Origin: Pseudomonadota bacterium
GTDB taxonomy: Bacteria; Pseudomonadota; Gammaproteobacteria; Burkholderiales; Burkholderiaceae_B
Direction of reading: 5' to 3'
DNA: 5,999 nucleotides
Assembly (NCBI GenBank): GCA_023386765.1
Contig: JAEWJD010000219.1
Location: 1 to 5,999 of the forward strand
Part shown: one piece after another, positions 1-5,168 of the stretch
Layout: each line of letters starts with the position of its first letter
Numbering within the stretch: position 1 is the stretch's first letter
Program-made: the position numbers and the translations under genes
The notes under the pieces: generated by a model
Databases searched by the model: none
Seen by the model: the letters and a program-made list of their open reading frames with translations, nothing else
Told to the model about the DNA's origin: nothing

Positions 1-1690
1 CGTGGGCGAGGCTGGCGGCGGTCTGTTCGGTGCTCTGGCCCAGGGTGTCGGCGGCCTGCTGCAGGCGCTCCCCGGCCTGGGTCAGCAAGTGGTCGGCCCG
101 GGTGTCAAAGCCCTGGGTGAACTGTTCCAGCGTGCCGCGCAGGTCCTGGTTGAGGTCCTGGTGGGCGGCCTGTTGCGCAGCGAGCGCATGGGCGAGGCTG
201 GCGGCGGTCTGTTCGGTGCTCTGGCCCAGGGTGTCGGCGGCCTGCTGCAGGCGTACCCCGGCCTGGGTCAGCAAGTGCTCGGCCCGGGAGTCAAAGCCCT
301 GGGTGAATTGTTCCAGCGTGCCGCGCAGGTCCTGGTTGAGGCCCTGGTGGGCGGCCTGTTGCGCAGCGAGTGCGTGGGCGAGGCTGGCGGCGGTCTGCTC
401 GGTGCTCTGGCCCAGGGTGTCGGCAGCTTGCTGCAGGCGTGCACCGGCCTGGGTCAGCAGTTGCTCCGCGCGGGCGTCGAAGCTGCTGGCGAATTGTTCC
501 AACGTGCCTTGCAGCGACTGCTGCAGGTTCTGGTTGCTCTGTTGTTGCTGGGCCAGGGCCTGGTTCCAGCTCTCTGCCGTCTGGCTGGCACTGCCTTGCA
601 GGGTGTCGGCGGCCTCGCGCAAGGTGCCGCCCAGCGCCTGGTTGAGCGCCCGGTTGGCCTGCTGTTGTTCTGCCAGGGCACTGCGCCATTGTTCCGCCAA
701 GGTGGTGCTGGTCTGTTCGAGGCGGTTGGAGAGGTGCTCGAGCTGTTGCTGCATGGCTTGTGAGATGGACTCGCGCCAGGCGGTGCTTTCCTGTGCCAGG
801 GTCTGCATGGCGTGGGCCACGGCTGGCTGGATGGCGGTGCCGGCAGCCTGGGCGCTTTCGGTCACGCTGTGCGTCAGGGCGTTCTGCACCGAGTCGGCCA
901 GCCGTCCATACACGGCTTCGGTCTTGCCGTGAAACGCGTCCTGCCCGGCCTGCAGGCGCTCATTGAGCGCCTGGCTCTGTCGTTCCATGCGCTCCATCAT
1001 GGCCTGCAGACGCTCGGCCACCACCGGCAGGCTGTCGGCCTGAGCGCGCATCAATTGCAGATTCTCGGCGCGTTGGTGCGCCTGCGAAAAAGCATGCAGG
1101 CTGCTTGCGGCAGCGGTGTCCAGAGATTGGCTGGCCTGCAGCCGCGCACGCCGGCACAGGGCCGACAGCAGCCCCAGCATGGCCGAGGCCGCCACCCCGG
1201 CCACCGAGGTGCCGAAGGCAAAGCCCAGCCCCTTGACCGGCGCGGCCAGCGATGCCCGCATGGCTTGCAGGTCGGTCGAGCCGTCCAGGGCGAGGGCAGT
1301 GCCGCGCAGGGTGGCGACCATGCCCAGAAAAGTGCCCAGCATGCCCAGCAGCACCAGCAAGCCGACCAGGTAGGGGGCCAGCGCCGGACCGGGCAGGCTG
1401 CCGCGCGCGCCTTCGACGCGCAGGCGCACGGCGGTGCGCAGGCCGGCCGGCACACGTGCGATCCAGTCATCCAGCGTGGCCACAGGGGTGGACAGGGATT
1501 GCAAGGCCTGTATCAGGCCCCGGGTGGCCTGGTGATAGCGGGTTAGCTCGATGGCGCCTGCCAGATAGCAAACCCCGATCAGTACGGTGACGGCCAGGGC
1601 CAGGGGGTTGGTGCCGACATAGCCGGCGCCGATCCAGACGATGGCGGCCAGGCCGGCGAGAAAGACGATCAGATGAAGAAGGCGATTCAT
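1..1690 (-). CDS. DUF802 protein with MotA/TolQ/ExbB-like (ZorA-like) channel domain and repeat tail; 3' end beyond window
   Basis: The frame is open from the ATG at 1690 to the left edge: 563 residues, no stop. An AGGA ribosome site at 1695-1698 lies 4 bases upstream. Hydrophobic segments fall at about residues 4-24, 28-47, 103-127 and 150-178. The third contains LLGMLGTFLGM (114-124) and the fourth GFAFGTSVAG (156-165). These resemble the two channel helices of TolQ/ExbB/MotA, and Thr120 and Thr161 sit where ExbB and TolQ have their conserved pore threonines. From about residue 185 the protein is polar and rich in Gln, Ala, Glu and Leu, as in a long helical or coiled-coil tail. Residues 390-563 are 62-residue repeats; DUF802 (Pfam) is known as a repeated region in such proteins. 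The stop of DUF3348 is 10 bases upstream, so the two are probably co-transcribed. Inference: a proton- or sodium-driven inner-membrane motor subunit with a cytoplasmic tail, like ZorA. Its function is not established. The family call is firm; the motor role is moderately supported. Confidence 0.88.
   Translation of the reverse strand, partial: MNRLLHLIVFLAGLAAIVWIGAGYVGTNPLALAVTVLIGVCYLAGAIELTRYHQATRGLIQALQSLSTPVATLDDWIARVPAGLRTAVRLRVEGARGSLPGPALAPYLVGLLVLLGMLGTFLGMVATLRGTALALDGSTDLQAMRASLAAPVKGLGFAFGTSVAGVAASAMLGLLSALCRRARLQASQSLDTAAASSLHAFSQAHQRAENLQLMRAQADSLPVVAERLQAMMERMERQSQALNERLQAGQDAFHGKTEAVYGRLADSVQNALTHSVTESAQAAGTAIQPAVAHAMQTLAQESTAWRESISQAMQQQLEHLSNRLEQTSTTLAEQWRSALAEQQQANRALNQALGGTLREAADTLQGSASQTAESWNQALAQQQQSNQNLQQSLQGTLEQFASSFDARAEQLLTQAGARLQQAADTLGQSTEQTAASLAHALAAQQAAHQGLNQDLRGTLEQFTQGFDSRAEHLLTQAGVRLQQAADTLGQSTEQTAASLAHALAAQQAAHQDLNQDLRGTLEQFTQGFDTRADHLLTQAGERLQQAADTLGQSTEQTAASLAH
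2..559 (-). repeat. Three tandem 186-bp repeats encoding the 62-residue tail units
   Basis: Units lie at 2-187, 188-373 and 374-559. The first two differ at about 8 of 186 positions by eye; the third is clearly more diverged. The period is a multiple of three, so gain or loss of a unit keeps the frame. Each unit encodes a helix-like segment with motifs such as GTLEQF, LLTQAG, LQQAADTLGQ and SLAHALAAQQAAHQ. Weaker relatives of the same pattern are visible at about 560-690 (TLREAADTL and QALAQQQQ). The array starts at the window edge, so the true copy number is unknown. Confidence 0.93.
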
Positions 1691-1700
1691 AACGTCCTGG

Positions 1701-2372
1701 TTAGCGGGAGCGAAGGGCAGCCAGCAGACCTTCGACCGGTTGTAGCCGAACTTCCAGTTCGGCCAGCAAAACGCTTTGCATATCCTTGCGGAACGCATCG
1801 AGCCAGGCCGGGCCGGACTCGGCGTGCGCCTGGCGCAGACGCACGAAATGGCTTTCGAGCAGGGCAGGCACGCTGGCGAAGAGGGCCCGTTCACGCACCA
1901 GCAGGCCCCGCTCCATGATGGCATCCAGCATGGCCAGGCGCGTCAGCTCGGGCGTGGTCGAGGCCAGGGTGGCGCGCAGCCGGGTGCGCAGATTGCCGAT
2001 GCGCGTTTCCATGGTCTGCTGCAGGGCCAGGTACTGCTGCCGGTAGGTTTTGTAATCATCCTCGGCGGGGCTGTCCTGCGGCCGCAGGGGCGAGGGGCCG
2101 CGCTGGGCAATGTCGCGTGCAATGGCATTGGACAGGCCGGCGCGCAGCAATACCAGGTCGCGTTCCTGGACCCGGTCCAGGCGAGCCTGGCCCGGTACGG
2201 GTTTGCTTTTGAGCGCCGCCGCCAGGGCGAGCCCGTCGGTCCAGCCCAGCCATTGGCTGAGGCGGTCCGAGAGGCCTTGTCCGGATTCGGGAGCGTCGGC
2301 ACAGGTCAGGCGGGTCAACAGGCGGATAAAAGCCGGCCCGCCGACGCCTGCGCGCCGGGGCGATTGCACCAT
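1701..2372 (-). CDS. DUF3348 domain-containing protein
   Basis: A 223-residue protein of unknown function, assigned to the DUF3348 family. The N-terminus MVQSPRR, the FIRLL stretch, the ADAPES motif (25-30) and the QWLGWTDGLALAAAL segment (40-54) are the features I recognise. It has no signal peptide and no membrane segment, so it is probably cytoplasmic. The C-terminal half (about 105-223) is helical in character, rich in Leu, Arg, Gln and Glu. The start at 2372 fits the usual family N-terminus, but the Shine-Dalgarno sequence upstream is poor. The TAA stop is 10 bases before the ATG of the DUF802 gene, an operon-like spacing. From established genome context, DUF3348 and DUF802 genes are often neighbours, commonly with OmpA-family and DUF2894 genes. 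A role as cytoplasmic partner of the channel protein is inference only. Confidence 0.88.
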   Translation of the reverse strand: MVQSPRRAGVGGPAFIRLLTRLTCADAPESGQGLSDRLSQWLGWTDGLALAAALKSKPVPGQARLDRVQERDLVLLRAGLSNAIARDIAQRGPSPLRPQDSPAEDDYKTYRQQYLALQQTMETRIGNLRTRLRATLASTTPELTRLAMLDAIMERGLLVRERALFASVPALLESHFVRLRQAHAESGPAWLDAFRKDMQSVLLAELEVRLQPVEGLLAALRSR

Positions 2373-2476
2373 GCAGCAGAACCAAAAAGCCAGCAGTTTA
2401 CACGCGCGGGCCTGTCATCTCCCCAGGGAGTGTAACGGTCTGGAAACAAATGGATGGGCCGGTGCGCGGCTGGCGT

Positions 2477-2869
2477 TCAGCGGTGGATTTCCACCTGGGC
2501 GCGTTGCAGGTCGTGGCGGGCCTCGTCGAGCTTGCGCTGGGCCTTGGCGATGTCGCGGCTTTTGCCCTTGGCCTGCTTCTCAGCGAGCTCCTGTTCGCGC
2601 TCCTGGACCTTGGCCCGGGCCCGGTCCACATCGCGCTCGCGCTCATGCTGCAACTGGCCGTCATCGCAGTGGCGCGCGTTGTCGCGGGCCCGTTCCAGGC
2701 CCCGTACGCGATGCGTGTTGCCGGACTCGCGCGCATAGTTCAGTTCACGTTCGATGGCCTGCTGCTTGGCGGCGCAGCCTCGTACGACTTCGCGCGCCTG
2801 GGCGGGCTGGGCCAGCCAGACGCTCAGGCCCAAGGCAAGCGCGAGAGGGAGATAACGGGCACGGTTCAT
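2477..2869 (-). CDS. DUF1090 (YqjC-like) exported small protein
   Basis: A 130-residue protein. Residues 1-25 form a signal peptide (basic MNRAR start, hydrophobic core, AQA cleavage site before Arg26), so the mature protein is probably periplasmic. The rest is strongly charged and helical. It has Cys32 in GCAAKQQAIE and Cys68 in RHCDD, a likely disulfide pair, and the GN-x(4)-GLERA block at 50-61 that marks DUF1090. The second half (about 72-126) is a heptad-like Glu/Lys/Arg/Ala coiled coil with a KGKSRDI turn. E. coli YqjC belongs to this family; its function is unknown. The ATG at 2869 is preferred because a GGAG (2878-2881) sits 8 bases upstream. An in-frame TTG at 2887 would add six residues before the signal peptide and is less likely. 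It is transcribed towards DUF3348 but lies 104 bases away, so shared transcription is uncertain. Confidence 0.9.
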   Translation of the reverse strand: MNRARYLPLALALGLSVWLAQPAQAREVVRGCAAKQQAIERELNYARESGNTHRVRGLERARDNARHCDDGQLQHERERDVDRARAKVQEREQELAEKQAKGKSRDIAKAQRKLDEARHDLQRAQVEIHR

Positions 2870-2963
2870 GCGGCATTCTCCAGGCAATGAGGAAGGTTCA
2901 GGATAACGGTTCAGGACGAGTCCTGGGCCGGTGTTGTATTTACGCTGAAAAAAGCTCGCTTAC

Positions 2964-2992
2964 TTGGGTAAACCCGTATGCTCTTTTAGAAT
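2964..2992 (+). promoter_or_regulatory. Putative sigma-70 promoter for the leader and ABC transporter gene
   Basis: The -10 candidate TAGAAT (2987-2992) matches the consensus at 5 of 6 positions. The -35 candidate TTGGGT (2964-2969) matches at 3 of 6. The spacer is 17 bases. Transcription would start near 2999 and give a leader of about 250 bases before the ABC transporter start. An imperfect inverted repeat (2958-2981) overlaps the -35 element and spacer and could be an operator. The assignment rests on motif matching only. Confidence 0.4.
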
Positions 2993-3003
2993 CGTTCGAC
3001 AGG

Positions 3004-3019
3004 CATGCCGTCATGCCGT
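3004..3019 (+). repeat. Tandem pair of CATGCCGT
   Basis: Two exact, directly adjacent copies of the 8-mer (3004-3011 and 3012-3019) lie just downstream of the predicted transcription start. They could be a binding site or a chance duplication. The shorter CATGCC recurs at 3126-3131. Confidence 0.6.
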
Positions 3020-3049
3020 TTCTTCCACTACCGCCAAGGGAGGCTCGAG

Positions 3050-3094
3050 ATGCAGTTCTTAGCCCACCCGCGCGTCACACCGCGACACTGCTAA
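3050..3094 (+). CDS. Putative 14-codon upstream ORF / leader peptide
   Basis: The ATG at 3050 is preceded by AAGGGAGG (3036-3043), leaving 6 bases of spacing to the start. This is the best ribosome-binding site in the whole window. The peptide would be MQFLAHPRVTPRHC, ending at TAA (3092-3094). It includes codons that are uncommon in such GC-rich genes (TTA, ACA, CGA) and is rich in Pro, Arg and His, with a terminal Cys. The peptide is not one I recognise. The strong ribosome site, the position in a long leader and the stem alternatives at its stop codon suggest a regulatory ORF whose translation affects the downstream gene. A chance ORF of this length is possible; the ribosome site is the main argument against it. 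Confidence 0.45.
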   Translation: MQFLAHPRVTPRHC

Positions 3095-3183
3095 GTCGTC
3101 GCCCGCGCGGACTTCGCGCCCGGCTCATGCCAGGCGTGGAAGCCCGTGCTCGCCTTCAGCTTTTTTCCGCTGATCTCTGATTT

Positions 3184-3201
3184 CCGTGCCAGCCGGCACG
3201 G
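3184..3201 (+). promoter_or_regulatory. 7-bp GC-rich hairpin in the leader, upstream of a T6 tract
   Basis: CCGTGCC (3184-3190) pairs perfectly with GGCACGG (3195-3201) across a 4-base loop. A T6 tract follows at 3219-3224, 17 bases away. That is too far for a textbook intrinsic terminator, so it is recorded as a leader hairpin of unknown effect. It overlaps the in-frame GTG at 3186 that would be an alternative, poorly supported start for the transporter. Confidence 0.45.
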
Positions 3202-3248
3202 CCGTCATCTGTATCCTCTTTTTTGCGCGCTGGCGTTCGCGCCGGCCT

Positions 3249-5075
3249 ATGTATATGGCTCAAATCCATAAGAAACCTCGTAGCCAGGCGTTTCGTGACG
3301 TCCTCGGCTTCTCCTTGCGTCATTGGGTCAGGCAACCCTGGCGGCTGGCCGCCGTGGCCCTGCTGGCCTTGTTGTCCGCGGTGGCCGACGTGCTCACGCC
3401 GATGTATGCCGGGCGCCTGGTGGACGCGGTGGCCTCGGGCGCGCCGTCCGATCAGACGGCGGTTCAGGCGGCCCTGACCGCCTTCTGGCTGTTGGTGGCG
3501 TTGGGCGTGGCGGGTACGTTGCTGCGCCAGGGGGCGTTTCTCAACAGCCTGCCTTTCACCTTGAACATGATGCGCGGCATGGCCAATGAGTCCTTCCTGC
3601 GGGTGCAGCGTCTGTCTTCCGATTGGCATGCCAATAACTTCGCCGGCTCGACCGTGCGCAAGGTGACGCGCGGCATGTGGGCGGTGGACCTGCTCAACGA
3701 CACCCTGCTGACCGCATTGCTGCCGTCGGTGGTGATGTTGCTGGGGGCGACCCTGGTGCTGGGCATGAACTGGCCGTTGATGGGCCTGGTCGTCGGCCTG
3801 GGCGCGGCGCTCTACATTGCCGTGACCCTTACGCTGATGCTCAAGCTGGTCGCGCCCGCGGCGCGCCTGTCCAATGCCTGGGACACCCGCATGGGAGGGG
3901 CGCTGGCCGACGCCGTGGGGTGCAATGCCGTGGTCAAGGCCTTCGGTGCCGAGGCGCGTGAAGAGGCCCGCCTCAAACGCGTCATCGAAAAATGGCGTGG
4001 CCGCACCCTGCGTGCCTGGCGCCGCATCACCTTCAACGGTTCGATCCAGGGACTGATGATGACGGGCCTGCAGACGGCCATGATGGGCGCATCGCTCTAT
4101 CTGTGGATGGCGGATCGCGCCAGCGTGGGGGACATTACCTTCGCCATGACCATGTTCTTTGTGCTCAAGGGCTATCTGCGCGAAGTCGGCATGGACCTGC
4201 GCAACCTGCAGCGCTCGGTCAATGACATGGAAGAACTGGTGGCGTTGCATGCCTTGCCGCTGGGTGTGGATGACGCGCCGGGCGCGCGCGCGATTCAGGT
4301 CACGCAGGGGGATATCCGCTTCGAGGACGTCACCTTCCGCTATGACGCCCAGCGCAAGCCGCTCTACCGGCACTTCTCGATGCACATCGCCCCGGGCGAG
4401 CGCATCGGGCTGGTGGGGCACTCGGGCTCGGGCAAGACCACGTTCATCAAGCTGATCCAGCGCCTGTACGACCTCGACGAGGGGCGCATCCTCATCGATG
4501 GGCAGGATATTGCCCTGGTACGCCAGGCCAGCTTGCGCCAACAGATCGCCATCGTGCAGCAGGAGCCCATCCTGTTTCACCGTTCGTTGGCCGAGAACAT
4601 CGCCTATGCGCGCCCGGATGCCTCGCGTGCCGAGATCGAGGAAGCGGCCCGCCAGGCCAGTGCGCATGACTTCATCATGGCCTTGCCCAAAGGCTATGAA
4701 ACCCTGGTGGGTGAACGCGGCGTGAAACTCTCCGGTGGCGAGCGTCAGCGGGTGGCGATCGCGCGCGCTTTCCTGGCCGATGCGCCGATCCTCATCCTGG
4801 ACGAGGCGACTTCCAGCCTGGACAGTGAAAGCGAGGTGCTGATCCAGCAGGCGATGGGCCGGCTGATGCAGCGCCGTACCACGTTGGTGGTGGCGCACCG
4901 CCTGTCGACCGTGCGTGCCCTGGACCGCCTGCTGGTCATGGACCGCGGGCGCGTGATCGAGGAGGGCAGCCATGACGCCTTGATCCGCCGTGAGGGCGGT
5001 GTCTACCGGCGGCTGTTCGAGCGTCAGGCGCTGGAGCTCACGCGCGGCCTGCAAGACACGCCTCAGCCCGGCTAG
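3249..5075 (+). CDS. ABC exporter half-transporter, fused permease and ATPase (MsbA-like type IV fold)
   Basis: A 608-residue inner-membrane protein that would work as a homodimer or heterodimer, using ATP to export a substrate that cannot be named from sequence. Six membrane segments are visible at about residues 32-54, 76-94, 152-173, 176-198, 265-286 and 294-311. The ATPase domain (about 353-595) is complete: A-loop Tyr365, Walker A GHSGSGKTT (390-398), Q-loop VQQEPILF, X-loop GERG, signature LSGGERQ from 494, Walker B ILILDE with Asp518 and catalytic Glu519, D-loop SSLD, and H-loop His550. Gly-Glu in place of Gly-Gln in the signature is common in this family. Length and domain order fit MsbA/LmrA-type exporters, with no fused peptidase. 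The start is uncertain: ATG 3249 or ATG 3255, both with weak ribosome sites; GTG 3186 would add 21 residues and lies inside a hairpin. Expression is probably governed by the long leader upstream. Confidence 0.93.
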   Translation: MYMAQIHKKPRSQAFRDVLGFSLRHWVRQPWRLAAVALLALLSAVADVLTPMYAGRLVDAVASGAPSDQTAVQAALTAFWLLVALGVAGTLLRQGAFLNSLPFTLNMMRGMANESFLRVQRLSSDWHANNFAGSTVRKVTRGMWAVDLLNDTLLTALLPSVVMLLGATLVLGMNWPLMGLVVGLGAALYIAVTLTLMLKLVAPAARLSNAWDTRMGGALADAVGCNAVVKAFGAEAREEARLKRVIEKWRGRTLRAWRRITFNGSIQGLMMTGLQTAMMGASLYLWMADRASVGDITFAMTMFFVLKGYLREVGMDLRNLQRSVNDMEELVALHALPLGVDDAPGARAIQVTQGDIRFEDVTFRYDAQRKPLYRHFSMHIAPGERIGLVGHSGSGKTTFIKLIQRLYDLDEGRILIDGQDIALVRQASLRQQIAIVQQEPILFHRSLAENIAYARPDASRAEIEEAARQASAHDFIMALPKGYETLVGERGVKLSGGERQRVAIARAFLADAPILILDEATSSLDSESEVLIQQAMGRLMQRRTTLVVAHRLSTVRALDRLLVMDRGRVIEEGSHDALIRREGGVYRRLFERQALELTRGLQDTPQPG

Positions 5076-5080
5076 ACCGG

Positions 5081-5120
5081 CAGGGGTTGACGCGACGCAA
5101 TTGCGTTGCATCAACCCCTG
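5081..5120 (+). terminator. 40-base inverted repeat after the ABC transporter; possible terminator or intergenic control hairpin
   Basis: Perfect 10-base arms CAGGGGTTGA (5081-5090) and TCAACCCCTG (5111-5120) share one centre (5100.5) with an inner 12-base palindrome ACGCAATTGCGT (5095-5106). The RNA could form a nearly continuous stem with only one C-A mismatch (5091/5110), a G-U pair (5094/5107) and a small AAUU loop. It starts 5 bases after the TAG stop. The following sequence has only a weak T tract (AAGTTT at 5125-5130), so Rho-independent termination may be partial. A protein-binding palindrome or an mRNA-stabilising hairpin would fit equally well. Confidence 0.6.
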
Positions 5121-5158
5121 AGGTAAGTTTGGCTGATTCCTTTTCTGGCCAGTGCAAT

Positions 5159-5163
5159 GGGAG
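5159..5163 (+). promoter_or_regulatory. Ribosome-binding site that decides the hydrolase start
   Basis: GGGAG lies 5 bases before the ATG at 5169. An in-frame ATG at 5157 has no comparable site and overlaps this one, so 5169 is preferred. No convincing promoter is visible between 5121 and 5158. Confidence 0.6.
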
Positions 5164-5168
5164 CCGTC

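Larger units (their letters stand above)
2999..3248 (+). other. Long structured 5' leader of the ABC transporter gene; no known riboswitch recognised
   Basis: About 250 bases lie between the putative transcription start and the transporter ATG. In order they hold a tandem 8-base repeat (3004-3019), a 14-codon ORF (3050-3094), two mutually exclusive short stems over its stop (AAGTC 3093-3097 with GACTT 3110-3114, or GCGCG 3105-3109 with CGCGC 3115-3119), a bulged hairpin (3122-3144), a T6 tract (3161-3166), a 7-bp hairpin (3184-3201) and a second T6 tract (3219-3224). I looked for TPP, FMN, cobalamin, glycine and fluoride riboswitch signatures by eye and saw none. Regulation by attenuation is inference. 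Confidence 0.4.

Noticed and set aside
2..763. Long plus-strand ORF (253 aa) rich in Gly, Leu and Ala
   Set aside because: It has the same codon boundaries as the DUF802 gene on the other strand and simply mirrors its repeats. The minus frame has membrane helices and family motifs; the plus frame has none.
2418..2432. CTCCC-CA-GGGAG hairpin between DUF1090 and DUF3348
   Set aside because: It has a 5-bp stem with a 2-base loop and no T tract on either strand, so it is not a credible terminator.
2429..2434. TACACT (minus strand) as a -10 box for the DUF3348 operon
   Set aside because: It matches the consensus at 4 of 6 positions, but no acceptable -35 element lies 16-18 bases upstream, so no promoter is annotated.
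2110..3180. 356-residue plus-strand ORF across DUF3348, DUF1090 and the leader
   Set aside because: It is Arg/Pro/Ala-rich without any recognisable motif and covers well-supported minus-strand genes and the structured leader.
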